Of a stretch of DNA of 64,000 bases, positions 7,365-16,626 are shown in pieces. Each line of letters opens with the position of its first letter. The stretch's first letter is position 1. Position numbers and translations under genes: made by a program. The stretch covers positions 2,294,001-2,358,000 of the forward strand of contig NZ_CP047176.1 in assembly GCF_009834225.1 (NCBI RefSeq). Reading direction: 5' to 3'. Source of the stretch: Rathayibacter sp. VKM Ac-2759. Lineage in GTDB: Bacteria > Actinomycetota > Actinomycetes > Actinomycetales > Microbacteriaceae. Below the pieces are notes generated by a model that made no database searches, was not told where the DNA came from, and saw only the letters and a list, made by a program, of their open reading frames with translations.

Positions 7365-9875
7365 CTAGGGTCTGCTCGCTCGCCGACCGTATCCCCGACC
7401 CCCGACACCGCTCACCGGGGAGCCTCCGGGGCGGCGGACTCCCCCCTCTCCGAATCGAGCGCGCCCGGGCCCACGACCGCCCCCGGCCGCTGACCCACGT
7501 GCTGCGACTGCGCTCCCCGAGACGGGTGCGAGCCCCTCTGCCGTCGCGGAGACCGATGCGCCACTCGACCACACCGCCACTCCGTCGCGACGGGACGAGA
7601 GGACGACCGTGCCGTCGAGGTCGGTCCGGAGCACCTCGGTGCCGCGCTCGGCGAGCAGCGCCAGCAGCGCGGGGTTCGGGTGGCCGTAGTCGTTGCCCGC
7701 GCCGACGGAGATGAGCCCGATCCGGGCGCCGAGCGCGTCGTAGAGGGCGGGCGACTGGTCGGACGAGCCGTGATGCGCGACCTTCACCACGTCGACGCCG
7801 CCCGGATCGAGACGGGCGACCCTCCCCTGCTCCTCCTCCCCCAGGTCGCCGAGCATCGCGATCGAGAGCGGCGCACCGATCGCATCCGCGCCGATGTCGA
7901 CCCGGAGGGTGACGCTCGCCGGATTGCCGCGCAGGGTGCCGCCGCGCTCGGGCCACAGCACGCGCCACTGCAGCGAGCCGAGTGCGCCCGAGTCGCCCCG
8001 CACGGCCTCGCGGACACTCGCGCCTCCGCTCTCGAGATCGCGGCGATCGCGCTCGTCGTCGGGGCTGTCGGCGGGTCCGACCAGCGCGGTGTCGACGCGC
8101 CCGACCGCCGCCTCCAGACCGCCCACGTGGTCGAGGTCGTAGTGCGTCAGCACGAGCAGAGCGATGCGGTCGATGCCGAGCAGATCGAGGCAGGCGTCGA
8201 GCGGCTCGGGGAGCGGACCCGTGTCGACCAGGAGGACGCCGGCGTCGCCGCGGAGCAGCAGGGCGTCGCCCTGACCGATGTCGCACATCGCGATCCGCCA
8301 GTCGTCGGGGATCGCGGCGGAGCGGAGCAGGGGTGTCGCGACCGTCGACGCGCCGCCGACCACCAGTGCTCCCGCGAGCACGAGCGCCGAGATCCTGCGC
8401 AGTGCCACGAGCCGGGAGGAGCGGGTCACGAGCACCAGACCCAGAACGGTGAGCACTGTGAGCGCGAGCACTCCGCCCGCCCCCGGCCACCAGGCGAGTC
8501 GCGGGGAGGGCCAGGAGGCGACGGCGCGGGCGATCGAGGCGATCCACCACGCCGGCACCGCCGCGAGACCGATCGCGGCGTCGGCCGCCGCCGGCCACCA
8601 GGGGGCGAGCAGGCACCCGATCAGACCGAGGCCGGTCGCCGCCGGTGCGGCGGGCTCGGCGAGCAGGTTGGCGAGCACGCCGTAGACCGGCACGGAGGGA
8701 TCCACCAGCAGAACGACGGGCTGGCACGCCGCCTGGGCGGCGATCGGCACCGCGAGCACGAGCGCGAGCGGGCGGGGCAGCACCTCGCCGAGCCGACGCG
8801 CGATCGGCTCGGCGACGAGGAGGAGACCCGCGGTCGCCAGGACGGACAGCACGAATCCGAGCTGTCCCGCGATGCCCGGATCGAGGACGACGAGGACGAT
8901 CACGCTCGCGAGGAGGGAGGGGACGGCGGCTCCCGAGCGGCGACCGAGCCTGGCGAGCAGGACGACCGTCGCCATCGCCGCTGCGCGCACGACGCTCGGC
9001 TCGGGAGTGACAAGCACGACGAAGGCGGCCAGCGTGGCCAGCGCGGCACCGGTCCGGAGGCGTCGCCCCGCGCCGAGGAGCGCGGCGAGCGTCCACCCCC
9101 CAACCACGACGACCGCGCAGTTCGCCCCGGAGACCGCGGTCAGGTGCGTCAGAGACGCCGTCCGCATGTCGTCCTCGAGCCCCGCGTCGAGTGCTGAGGT
9201 GTCGCCGGTCGCGAGCCCGGGCAGGAGGCCTGCGACGTCTCCCCCGAGCCTGCCGGCACGCTCGAGGAAGGTCGCTCGGAGCAGCTCGGCCACGGCCGCG
9301 ACTCCCGTCGGGGCCCTCCGCTCGACGACGGCCGACGCCGTGAGGAGGGTGTCGTCGCCGACGGCGCCCCCTCCCCCGTCGGCTCGCCCCTCGAGCACGA
9401 CGTCGGAGGCGACGGGCAGCCGGCCGCCCGGCTCGGCGAGGAAGACGCGCACCGGCGCCGAGACCGCGTCGCCGTCGAGGCGCAGCGCCGTCGCGTCGAA
9501 CCAGACGCCGCCCGTGGCGAGCGGACGGGCCGCGGTGTCGACGCGCACGAGCGCGGTGACGGCGGCCCGCGACTCCGCGGCCGCGACCAGCTCCGGCGGA
9601 TGCCGCTGCGGCACGGAGACCACGACCGATGTCACCGCGAGCGCCGCTCCCGCCAGCGCGACGACGACGACACCAGCGACCCCCGCGCCCCGACGATGAC
9701 GCATCGCGACCACGAGGGCGAGTGCGAGACCAGCGACGCTCCAGGCTCCCGCGACGATCACTCCGCCCCACTCGAGAACACTCGCGATCGGCAGGCGTCC
9801 CGTGAGTGCGGCCGCCGCCCAGACCGCGAGGGCGGCGGGGAGGAGTCGCAGATCGTGCCCGCGCACGCCGGTCAC
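7365..9875 (-). CDS. comEC: ComEC/Rec2-family DNA uptake channel protein
   Basis: 836 aa from GTG 9875, overlapping the comEA stop as GTGA. The N-terminal half has repeated hydrophobic segments, with the competence-domain stretch 'THLTAVSGANCAVVVVGGW' near the middle. The C-terminal part is a metallo-beta-lactamase-like domain starting 'MCDIGQGDALLLRGDAGVLL', with the motif 'LTHYDLDHVGG' and a later 'VVKVAHHGSSDQS'. ComEC forms the inner-membrane channel that admits single-stranded DNA; the MBL domain may degrade the other strand. The last 60 residues are Gly/Arg/Ser-rich and probably disordered. Confidence 0.93.
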   Translation of the reverse strand: MTGVRGHDLRLLPAALAVWAAAALTGRLPIASVLEWGGVIVAGAWSVAGLALALVVAMRHRRGAGVAGVVVVALAGAALAVTSVVVSVPQRHPPELVAAAESRAAVTALVRVDTAARPLATGGVWFDATALRLDGDAVSAPVRVFLAEPGGRLPVASDVVLEGRADGGGGAVGDDTLLTASAVVERRAPTGVAAVAELLRATFLERAGRLGGDVAGLLPGLATGDTSALDAGLEDDMRTASLTHLTAVSGANCAVVVVGGWTLAALLGAGRRLRTGAALATLAAFVVLVTPEPSVVRAAAMATVVLLARLGRRSGAAVPSLLASVIVLVVLDPGIAGQLGFVLSVLATAGLLLVAEPIARRLGEVLPRPLALVLAVPIAAQAACQPVVLLVDPSVPVYGVLANLLAEPAAPAATGLGLIGCLLAPWWPAAADAAIGLAAVPAWWIASIARAVASWPSPRLAWWPGAGGVLALTVLTVLGLVLVTRSSRLVALRRISALVLAGALVVGGASTVATPLLRSAAIPDDWRIAMCDIGQGDALLLRGDAGVLLVDTGPLPEPLDACLDLLGIDRIALLVLTHYDLDHVGGLEAAVGRVDTALVGPADSPDDERDRRDLESGGASVREAVRGDSGALGSLQWRVLWPERGGTLRGNPASVTLRVDIGADAIGAPLSIAMLGDLGEEEQGRVARLDPGGVDVVKVAHHGSSDQSPALYDALGARIGLISVGAGNDYGHPNPALLALLAERGTEVLRTDLDGTVVLSSRRDGVAVWSSGASVSATAEGLAPVSGSAVAARGSAAGGGRGPGRARFGEGGVRRPGGSPVSGVGGRGYGRRASRP

Positions 9876-10510
9876 GGCGCGACCAGATCGCGGAACGCCT
9901 CGAGCGTCTTCTCGCCGATGCCGGGCACCTCGAGCAGCTGGTCGACGGAGGTGAAGGGACCGTTCGCGTCGCGGTAGGCGATGATCTTCGCCGCGGTCGA
10001 CGGGCCGATCTCGGGCAGCTCCTCTAGCTGAGCCGCCGTCGCGGTGCTGAGGCTGACGAGCCCGCCCCCGCCGCCGGCCGGTGCCCCTCCCGCGACCGGC
10101 GCCGCGCCCTGCTCCGGCACCAGGAGCTGCTCGCCGTCGACCAGCCGCCGGGCGAGATTGACCGCCGCGCGGTCCGCGACCTCGGTGAAGCCTCCCGCCG
10201 CCGCGAGTGCATCCGCCACACGGGCGCCCGGATCGAGGAGGTAGAGCCCCGGCTTCTCGACCTCGCCCGCGACGTGGACGTAGAGCAGCTCGACGGACAC
10301 GGCGACCGTCGGAGCAGCACTGCCCACGGGCGGCAGCACCCGGGTGCGCCCCGCCGCCTGCGCCCCTGCGACCAGGACCGCGACCACCGCCGCCGCGATC
10401 ACCAGCACGACCGCCGCCCCGAGCCCGATCCGCCACCGCGGCCGCGAGCGTCGTGGTCGCCGCAGCAGCGCGGACAGCTCCTCCTCGTCCGTCGCCTCGG
10501 TCTGCTGCAT
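9872..10510 (-). CDS. comEA: ComEA-like DNA receptor with SLBB and helix-hairpin-helix domains
   Basis: 212 aa. One transmembrane segment lies near residues 29-50 (GAAVVLVIAAAVVAVLVAGA). An SLBB domain starts 'YVHVAGEVEKPGLYLLDPGA', a Gly/Pro linker follows, and a C-terminal (HhH)2 DNA-binding domain runs through 'LPEIGPSTAAKIIAYRDANG' and 'VPGIGEKTLEAFRDL'. The start at ATG 10510 is supported by a TACCGT box exactly 6 nt upstream. It would hold extracellular DNA at the membrane for ComEC. No type IV pilus genes are in the window, so a complete competence machine is not shown. Confidence 0.93.
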   Translation of the reverse strand: MQQTEATDEEELSALLRRPRRSRPRWRIGLGAAVVLVIAAAVVAVLVAGAQAAGRTRVLPPVGSAAPTVAVSVELLYVHVAGEVEKPGLYLLDPGARVADALAAAGGFTEVADRAAVNLARRLVDGEQLLVPEQGAAPVAGGAPAGGGGGLVSLSTATAAQLEELPEIGPSTAAKIIAYRDANGPFTSVDQLLEVPGIGEKTLEAFRDLVAP

Positions 10511-10516
10511 CCGCCG

Positions 10517-10522
10517 ACGGTA
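10517..10522 (-). promoter_or_regulatory. -10 element of comEA
   Basis: TACCGT on the minus strand, 6 nt before ATG 10510, predicts a leaderless comEA mRNA. Confidence 0.45.
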
Positions 10523-10572
10523 GGCCGGCGAGCGAGACCCCCGCGGGCCGGGTCCGCGCATCCGTGGAACGA

Positions 10573-10607
10573 CGAAGGGGCCCCTCCGCTGTGGAGGAGC
10601 CCCTTCG
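10573..10607 (-). terminator. Intrinsic terminator of leuS
   Basis: 15-bp stem (one mismatch) CGAAGGGGCCCCTCC / GGAGGAGCCCCTTCG around a 5-nt loop, 8 bp after the leuS stop. It belongs to the ACGAAGG terminator family. Confidence 0.85.
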
Positions 10608-10615
10608 GGAGCGGA

Positions 10616-13198
10616 CTACGCCGGCTTCGTCACCAGGTTCACCAGGCGCGGAGCCCGCACCACCGCGGTCACGACCTCGCGGCCCTGCAGAGCGCGGGAG
10701 ACACCCGCCGACGCGCGGGCCTTCGCCTCCAGCTCGTCCGACGAGATCTTCGGCGACACCTCGAGTCGGTCACGGACCTTGCCGTCGACCTGGAGGATCG
10801 CGGTGACCTTCTCCTCGACGAGGAGCGTCGGGTCGGCCTTGCGCCAGAGCACGTGCGCGACGGTCCCCTGGTAGCCGAGCCGCTGCCACATGTCCTCGGC
10901 CGTGTAGGGCGCGAACAGGTTGAGCGCCATGGCGACGACCTCGGTCGCCTCGCGGACGGCGGGGTCGCCCGCACCGGCACCGGAGTCGATCGTCTTGCGC
11001 GTCGCGTTGACGAGCTCCATCAGGCGCGCGATGACCACGTTGAACTTGAACGCCTCGACCAGGCCGGGGGCCTCGGCGAGGAAGCGGTGCGTCTGGCGGC
11101 GCAGAGCGGCGTCGCCGTTCCTCCACTCGACGTCGGGCCTGGTGGTGACGTCCTTGGCGAGGCGCCAGGCGCGCGCGAGGAACTTCGCGCTGCCCGAGGG
11201 CGACACGTCGGCCCAGTCGATGTCGTCCTCCGGCGGGCCGGCGAACGCCATCGTGAGGCGCACGGCGTCGACGCCGAACTCGTCGAGCTGGTCGGACAGG
11301 CGGACGATGTTGCCCTTCGACTTCGACATCGCGGCGCCGTCCATCTGCACCATGCCCTGGTTGAGCAGCGCGGTGAACGGCTCGGTGAACGAGACGTAGC
11401 CGAGGTCGAAGAGGACCTTGGTGATGAACCGCGCGTAGAGCAGGTGGAGGATCGCGTGGGTGACGCCTCCGACGTACTGGTCGACCGGCGCCCACTTCTC
11501 GGCGAGCTTGGGGTCGAACGCCTGCGTGGCATCGTTCGGCGAGAGGAAGCGGAGGAAGTACCACGACGAGTCGACGAAGGTGTCCATCGTGTCGGGGTCG
11601 CGGCGCGCGGGGGTGCCGTCGACGGGGTTCGTCACGTTCACCCAGTCCTCGGCAGCGCCCAGCGGCGAGGAGCCCTTGGGCTGCAGGTCGAGGCCGTCGG
11701 TGGAGGGCAGGACGACCGGCAGCTGGTCCTCGGGGACGGGGATCAGCTCGCCGTTCTCGCCGTGGATGATCGGGATCGGCGTGCCCCAGTAGCGCTGGCG
11801 CGAGATCAGCCAGTCGCGGAGGCGGTAGTTCTTGGCCGAGCGGCCGCGGCCGCGCTCCTCCAGCAGCTTGATGACGCGCTCGATCGCGGTGCGCTTCGAG
11901 AGCCCGTCGAGCGGCCCCGAGTTCATCAGGCGGCCGTCTCCGGTCAGCGCCTCACCGGTGACGACGGGGTCGACGGAGTAGCGCTTCTCGAGCTCGGCGA
12001 GCTCGTCCGGGTCCTCCGGGATGACCGGGATCGCGCCGGTGACGGGCGCGGTGGTGTCGACGACGACCCGCACGGGCAGGTCGAAGGCGCGGGCGAAGTC
12101 GAGGTCGCGCTGGTCGTGCGCGGGCACGGCCATCACCGCGCCGTGACCGTAGTCGGACAGCACGTAGTCGGCGGCCCAGATCGGCAGGCGCTCGCCGTTG
12201 ACGGGGTTCACCGCGTAGCGGCCGAGGAACACGCCGGTCTTGGGCCGGTCGACCGTCAGGCGCTCGATCTCGCTCGACTTCTGCACCTTCTCGAGGTAGC
12301 TGCGGAACGCCTCGCGCACCTCGGGGTCGGCGTCCTCGACGAGCTCGGCCGCGAGGTCGGAGTCGGGAGCGACGACCATGAAGGTGGCGCCCCAGAGCGT
12401 GTCGGGGCGCGTGGTGAAGACCGTGACGCGCTCGTCGCGACCCTCGATCTCGAACTCGACATCGGCTCCGATCGAGCGGCCGATCCAGTTGCGCTGCATG
12501 GCGATGACCTTCGACGGCCAGGAGCCCTCGAGCTGGTTGAGGTCGTCGAGCAGGCGGTCGGCGTAGTCGGTGATCTTGAAGTACCACTGCGTGAGCTTCT
12601 TCTTGACCACGATCGCGCCGGAGCGTTCGGAGGTGCCGTCCGCGAGCACCTGCTCGTTGGCGAGCACCGTCTGGTCCACCGGGTCCCAGTTGACCCAGCT
12701 GTCCTTGCGGTAGGCGAGGCCCTTCTCGTACATCTTGAGGAACAGCCACTGGTTCCACTTGTAGTACTCGGGGTCGGAGGTGTGGATGACGCGGTCCCAG
12801 TCGAACGACGCGGCGTAGCGCTTCATCGAGCGCTTCTGCTGCTCGATGTTGTCGTAGGTCCAGGAGACGGGGTTCAGGCCGCGCTTGATCGCCGCGTTCT
12901 CGGCGGGCAGGCCGAAGCTGTCCCAGCCGATCGGGTGCAGCACGGTGAAGCCCTGCTGGCGCCAGTAGCGGGCGATCACGTCGCCGAGCGCGTAGGCCTC
13001 GGCGTGCCCCATGTGCAGGTCGCCGGAGGGGTACGGGAACATGTCGAGCACGTACTTGCGCGGGCGCTTGTCGCCCTCGGCGTCCGTCGCGAACGGGCGC
13101 GTCTCCTCCCAGATCGGGAGCCACTTCTCTTGGAGGGCGCGGAAGTCGTAGCGGTCCTCGTCGTGGGGGCCGGTGTGCGCGGAGCTGTCTTCTGCCAC
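10616..13198 (-). CDS. leuS: Leucyl-tRNA synthetase
   Basis: 860 aa class Ia synthetase. The HIGH-type motif is in '[20 protein letters not shown]' near residue 54 and the KMSKS loop is '[11 protein letters not shown]'. The CP1 editing domain and anticodon-binding C-terminal domain are present. It charges tRNA-Leu with leucine and hydrolyses mischarged products. The start is GTG 13198. A TAGGGT box at 13264-13269 could give its own transcript with a leader of about 60 nt, in which no T-box core is visible; otherwise it is read through from pabB 78 bp upstream. Confidence 0.98.
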   Translation of the reverse strand: MAEDSSAHTGPHDEDRYDFRALQEKWLPIWEETRPFATDAEGDKRPRKYVLDMFPYPSGDLHMGHAEAYALGDVIARYWRQQGFTVLHPIGWDSFGLPAENAAIKRGLNPVSWTYDNIEQQKRSMKRYAASFDWDRVIHTSDPEYYKWNQWLFLKMYEKGLAYRKDSWVNWDPVDQTVLANEQVLADGTSERSGAIVVKKKLTQWYFKITDYADRLLDDLNQLEGSWPSKVIAMQRNWIGRSIGADVEFEIEGRDERVTVFTTRPDTLWGATFMVVAPDSDLAAELVEDADPEVREAFRSYLEKVQKSSEIERLTVDRPKTGVFLGRYAVNPVNGERLPIWAADYVLSDYGHGAVMAVPAHDQRDLDFARAFDLPVRVVVDTTAPVTGAIPVIPEDPDELAELEKRYSVDPVVTGEALTGDGRLMNSGPLDGLSKRTAIERVIKLLEERGRGRSAKNYRLRDWLISRQRYWGTPIPIIHGENGELIPVPEDQLPVVLPSTDGLDLQPKGSSPLGAAEDWVNVTNPVDGTPARRDPDTMDTFVDSSWYFLRFLSPNDATQAFDPKLAEKWAPVDQYVGGVTHAILHLLYARFITKVLFDLGYVSFTEPFTALLNQGMVQMDGAAMSKSKGNIVRLSDQLDEFGVDAVRLTMAFAGPPEDDIDWADVSPSGSAKFLARAWRLAKDVTTRPDVEWRNGDAALRRQTHRFLAEAPGLVEAFKFNVVIARLMELVNATRKTIDSGAGAGDPAVREATEVVAMALNLFAPYTAEDMWQRLGYQGTVAHVLWRKADPTLLVEEKVTAILQVDGKVRDRLEVSPKISSDELEAKARASAGVSRALQGREVVTAVVRAPRLVNLVTKPA

Positions 13199-13276
13199 GG
13201 GTGTGTCTCACTTCTGAAGGGAGGGGAGGACGCGCGCGACCACGCGCCGGCGTCCGACGAACCACCCTACTGGCCT

Positions 13277-14611
13277 CTAGCGGCCGGGCGACGAATCCTC
13301 CGCGGCCTCGGTGGCGACTCCGAGGACGGCGAGCAGCGCGCGGGCCTTGAGCCGCGTCTCCTCGACCTCCTCGGCCGGCACGGACAGCGCGGTGATGCCG
13401 CCGCCGGTGCCGATGCGGGCCCGTTCGGCGTCGAGGACCACGGTCCGGATCGTCATCGCGAGGTCGAGCGAGCCGTCGGAGCCGACGCGGCCGAAGGCAC
13501 CGGAGTAGACGCCGCGCGGGCCGCCCTCGAACTCGCGGAGGAGCTGCACGGCCCGGCGCTTCGGCGCGCCCGTCATCGATCCGGCGGGGAACGCGGCCGC
13601 CAGCAGCTCCGCGACTCCCGCTCCGGGCGCTCGCTGCGCCGAGACCTCGCTGACCAGCTGGTGCACGTGCGGGTAGCTCTCGACCTCGAGGAGGCGGTCG
13701 ACCCGTACCGAGGACGGCTCGGCGATCCGAGCCAGATCGTTGCGGACGAGATCGACGATCATGACGTTCTCGGCGCGCTCCTTGACGCTGCCGAGCAGAT
13801 CGTCGCGCAGCCGGGCGTCCTCGCCGGGGTCCTCCGAGCGGGGCCGGGTCCCCTTGATCGGATGCGTCGCCACCCGCCCGTCGACGTCGCCGGTGAGGAA
13901 GCGCTCGGGCGATGCGCTGACGAGGGCGCGCTCGCCGACGCGGATCAGCCCGCCGTGGTGGCTCGGGCTCGAGCGGCGGAGCCTGCGGTAGCACTCGACC
14001 GGATCGAAGCGGCCCTCGACGACCACCTCGTTCGTGAGGCACAGCTGGTAGGCGTCGCCCGCGCGGATCGCGGCCTGGCAGCGCTCGATGAGCGCGAGGT
14101 AGCGGGCGGAGTCGTGCCGCCAGCGGACGGCACCGGCCGGCTCGGGCTCGCGCGGAGGTGCGACCGCCGCGGGCAGCACGGCGAGCGCCGCGGCGAGCCG
14201 CTCCGCCTCGTCGCGGCGCTGCTCGGTGAAGACGAGGGCGAGCGAGTGAGCGGAGTGGTCGAACTCGAGCACGGGGTCGCCGCGGAGCAGGGCGACGGCG
14301 GGCGGGCCGTCGGCGCCGGCGGGGGCGGGAGGGAGGGAGACGAACGACGCGCCGGCCTCGTAGGTGATCCAGCCGTAGTGGCCGAGGGCCCGGTCCCCGA
14401 CCCCGTCGGGCTCGGGCCACTCGTCTCCGATCACCACGTCGTCGAGGGCGCACGCCCCCAGGTACGAGCGGCCCGCTGTCGCGTCGATCCCGGAGTCGAG
14501 CCAGAAGGAGGCGGGCGCGTCGCGGAACAGGGCGAGATAGGCCCGCTCGGGGTCGACCCACGGCAGGGGGCGACGGTGCGCAGTGATGCGCGGAGGTGCG
14601 GCGCCGATCAC
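13277..14611 (-). CDS. pabB: Chorismate-binding aminodeoxychorismate synthase component I-like
   Basis: 444 aa from GTG 14611 (VIGAAPPRITAHR). Chorismate-enzyme signatures are clear: 'IKGTRPRSEDPGEDARLRDD', 'VMIVDLVRNDLARI', 'VSAQRAPG', 'AAFPAGSMTGAPKRRAVQLL' and 'IGTGGGIT'. With glutaminase PabA it would make 4-amino-4-deoxychorismate for folate. No pabA lies nearby, so pairing with a glutaminase encoded elsewhere is inferred. TACGCT lies 6 nt before the start codon, implying a leaderless mRNA whose -10 overlaps that of the divergent pabC-like gene. Anthranilate synthase TrpE is the alternative, but the class IV lyase neighbour favours PabB. Confidence 0.88.
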   Translation of the reverse strand: MIGAAPPRITAHRRPLPWVDPERAYLALFRDAPASFWLDSGIDATAGRSYLGACALDDVVIGDEWPEPDGVGDRALGHYGWITYEAGASFVSLPPAPAGADGPPAVALLRGDPVLEFDHSAHSLALVFTEQRRDEAERLAAALAVLPAAVAPPREPEPAGAVRWRHDSARYLALIERCQAAIRAGDAYQLCLTNEVVVEGRFDPVECYRRLRRSSPSHHGGLIRVGERALVSASPERFLTGDVDGRVATHPIKGTRPRSEDPGEDARLRDDLLGSVKERAENVMIVDLVRNDLARIAEPSSVRVDRLLEVESYPHVHQLVSEVSAQRAPGAGVAELLAAAFPAGSMTGAPKRRAVQLLREFEGGPRGVYSGAFGRVGSDGSLDLAMTIRTVVLDAERARIGTGGGITALSVPAEEVEETRLKARALLAVLGVATEAAEDSSPGR

Positions 14612-14616
14612 TCGGA

Positions 14617-14623
14617 TAGCGTA
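14617..14623. promoter_or_regulatory. Shared divergent -10 elements of pabB and the pabC-like gene
   Basis: The heptamer TAGCGTA reads TAGCGT on the plus strand (14617-14622, 8 nt before GTG 14631) and TACGCT on the minus strand (14623-14618, 6 nt before GTG 14611). Only 19 bp separate the two start codons, so both transcripts must begin at or next to their start codons. Confidence 0.55.
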
Positions 14624-14630
14624 GGCCGTC

Positions 14631-15377
14631 GTGGACGACGACCGGGTGCTGAGGTGGGACGGGAGCGGTCTCGCTCCCGCTCCGGACGACTCCTCCCCTC
14701 TCGAGGCGGCCGACTCCTGGCTCGTGGTCGACGGCCGCGTGCGCGGGCTCGACCTGCACCGCGAGCGGTTCCTCGCGGCCGCCGGATCGACCGACGCCTC
14801 CGCTTTCCTCGACGCGGCGATCGCCGCGCTCCCCCGCACCGGCGACCACTTCCCCCGCGTCGAGCTCACCGAGGGGGCCCTGCAGTTGCGCCTCCGCCCG
14901 GCTCCCCCGCGCGGCCGCACGGTGACCCTCTGGACCAGCCCCGTGGATCCGCGGCGCGCACCCGAGCGGAAGGGACCCGACATCGGCCGCCTGGCCCTGC
15001 TGCGCACGCGGGCCGCCGCGGCCGGAGCCGACGAGGCGGTGATCCTCGGACCGGACGGGGCGATCGTGGACGGAGCGTCGAGCGCGGTGATCTGGTGGCT
15101 CGGCGACGCGCTCGTGATGCCGCCGGCCGACTCCCCCCGCGTCTGGAGCGTGACCGCGCGCACCCTGTCGGTGCTGGCCGGCGCCCTGGGAGTCGACGTC
15201 ATCGAGGCTCCGGCCGAGCCCGACGCGCTCGACGGCCGCGAGGTCTGGACCGCGAACGCGCTGCACGGCCTCCGCCTCGCCACCTCGTGGGTGGACGGAC
15301 CGGCGCTCGCCGCGGAGCCCGGCCGCCTCGACGCCTGGCGCCGGCGCCTCGACGCGCTGCGGCGGCCGCTGCCCTGA
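14631..15377 (+). CDS. pabC: PabC-like aminodeoxychorismate lyase (fold-type IV PLP enzyme)
   Basis: 248 aa from GTG 14631. The likely PLP lysine is in 'RKGPDIGRLALLRTRAAAAG', followed by the class IV core 'DEAVILGPDGAIVDGASSAV'. The family converts aminodeoxychorismate to p-aminobenzoate and pyruvate. Divergent placement 19 bp from pabB supports this role over a branched-chain aminotransferase. A second class IV homologue lies at 36237-37079, so one of the two may have another substrate. It is shorter than typical BCAT proteins (about 300 aa), as expected for PabC. Confidence 0.8.
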   Translation: MDDDRVLRWDGSGLAPAPDDSSPLEAADSWLVVDGRVRGLDLHRERFLAAAGSTDASAFLDAAIAALPRTGDHFPRVELTEGALQLRLRPAPPRGRTVTLWTSPVDPRRAPERKGPDIGRLALLRTRAAAAGADEAVILGPDGAIVDGASSAVIWWLGDALVMPPADSPRVWSVTARTLSVLAGALGVDVIEAPAEPDALDGREVWTANALHGLRLATSWVDGPALAAEPGRLDAWRRRLDALRRPLP

Positions 15378-15517
15378 GCGGCGCCCGGCCCTCGGGAGAG
15401 GGGGACGTCGACCCGTGTGAGAGCCTTTCGGACGATCTCCGGTCCGCCGGGACCGCCGGCGATCCGGGGCGACTGAGCCGACGGTCCACCCGATCACCTC
15501 GAGACAGGAGCCGACGG

Positions 15518-16123
15518 ATGACGACCACGAACCGGGGCGTGACGGCCGCGACGCTCGCCGCGCTGGCGCTCGCCACAGCCGGCTGCTCGGCGACGGAGGC
15601 CGCCGCGCCGGAACCGACGAGCACGGCGGAGACGGCCATCGACTACCTGTACTACGACCTCCCCGAGCTCGTCGCCTCCGCCGACCGCATCGTCGAGGGC
15701 ACGGTCGTGTCCACGAGCTCGGTGACGGTCTACCCGACCGTCGAGGAGGGTGACGATCCGCTGCTGAACCCGATGTCGGACGCGACGCAGGAGGAGCGGG
15801 AACAGGCTCGGCTCGAGGGAGCGATCGCGGGGACCGAGGTCGTGATCGACGTGACGGCGACGCGGAAGGGCGACTCCGACTCCCGGATCACCCTCATGCA
15901 GACCGGCGGGGTCCTCGACGGAGTGCTCTACCGGAGCGACTCGGCTCCGCTCCTGGTCGAGGGCGAGGACTACCTGCTCTTCCTCTCCGAGGGCGATCGT
16001 CCGAGCACGCTCGGCGGCGGAGCGGGCACGTACACCGTCGACGATGACGAGTACCTCGCGATGGCGAGCCATGCACCGGTCGAACGGCTGTCGGCGGAGG
16101 AGCTGGATCGGCTCCTTGGCTGA
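15518..16123 (+). CDS. Putative secreted lipoprotein of unknown function
   Basis: 201 aa, starting at ATG 15518 with ACAGGAG 8-14 nt upstream. A lipoprotein signal ends in the lipobox 'LATAGC' (Cys about residue 23), so the protein should be anchored outside the membrane. The mature part is acidic. It has a segment 'ADRIVEGTVVSTSSVTV' followed by 'LLVEGEDYLLFLSEGD', resembling the small beta-barrel pattern of uncharacterised actinobacterial lipoproteins. No enzymatic motif is seen. It is probably monocistronic; the next gene has its own candidate -10. Confidence 0.75.
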   Translation: MTTTNRGVTAATLAALALATAGCSATEAAAPEPTSTAETAIDYLYYDLPELVASADRIVEGTVVSTSSVTVYPTVEEGDDPLLNPMSDATQEEREQARLEGAIAGTEVVIDVTATRKGDSDSRITLMQTGGVLDGVLYRSDSAPLLVEGEDYLLFLSEGDRPSTLGGGAGTYTVDDDEYLAMASHAPVERLSAEELDRLLG

Positions 16124-16155
16124 GCGCGCCCGGCGTCACGCTGCATGATGGACGG

Positions 16156-16626
16156 ATGAGCGGCGCCGGCGACTTCATCCGCGCCGCGCTCGAGTACGAG
16201 GGCGACGTCTGGCGCGCCCAGGACGTGCGGGAGCGGCTCGGGCTCGAGGCGACCGGCGCGTCGGTCGGGGCCGTCCGCGGGACGGTCCGCGACGCGCTGA
16301 TCAAGTTCCCCGGTCTCGACCACGACGAGATCACGGCGCTCTCCTCCGAGCTCTGGGCGCCGCCCGTGTTCGAGCCTCGGCTCGCGGCCGTCGTGCTGCT
16401 GCAGTCGCGGGTCCCGCTGCTGCGCGCCTCCGACCTGACCCGCCTCGAGGGCTTCCTCCGCGACTCCCGGATCGACGCGCTGACCGACCCGCTCGCCCAC
16501 GAGGTCGTGCGGCCGCTGCGGGCGCGCCTCGACGGCCAGGCCCGGTCGCGCGCCGAGACCGTGCTCGACCGCTGGGCGACCGAGGGCGGCCGGCTCGCTC
16601 GGGCCGCCGAGATCGTCAGACGCTGA
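16156..16626 (+). CDS. AlkD-like DNA alkylation repair protein, short form
   Basis: 156 aa. The segment 'ALSSELWAPPVFEPRLAAVVLLQ' matches the first HEAT-like repeats of AlkD (the Leu-Trp...Glu-x-Arg-x-x-Ala pattern), and 'LDRWATEGGRLARAAEIVRR' resembles the conserved Trp-Ala...Arg-Arg segment. The family is normally 220-240 aa; here the stop comes right after this segment, so the last HEAT repeats are missing. It overlaps the 3' end of cydC by 11 bp on the opposite strand. CATGAT lies 6 nt before ATG 16156. The AlkD relation is a pattern-level judgement and activity is doubtful. Confidence 0.6.
   Translation: MSGAGDFIRAALEYEGDVWRAQDVRERLGLEATGASVGAVRGTVRDALIKFPGLDHDEITALSSELWAPPVFEPRLAAVVLLQSRVPLLRASDLTRLEGFLRDSRIDALTDPLAHEVVRPLRARLDGQARSRAETVLDRWATEGGRLARAAEIVRR

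Noticed and set aside
13199..13276. Possible T-box leader before leuS.
   Set aside because: Only 78 bp separate pabB and leuS, and no T-box core or specifier stem is visible; too short for a T-box.
10274..16123. A 1949-codon open frame across leuS and pabB on the opposite strand, and similar long frames (e.g. 692-2350, 19628-23326).
   Set aside because: They are Arg/Asp/Val/Glu-rich shadow frames caused by high third-position GC. They have no domain pattern and lie antisense to well-supported genes. Only the 3' parts (lipoprotein at 15518, TetR at 22742) are real.
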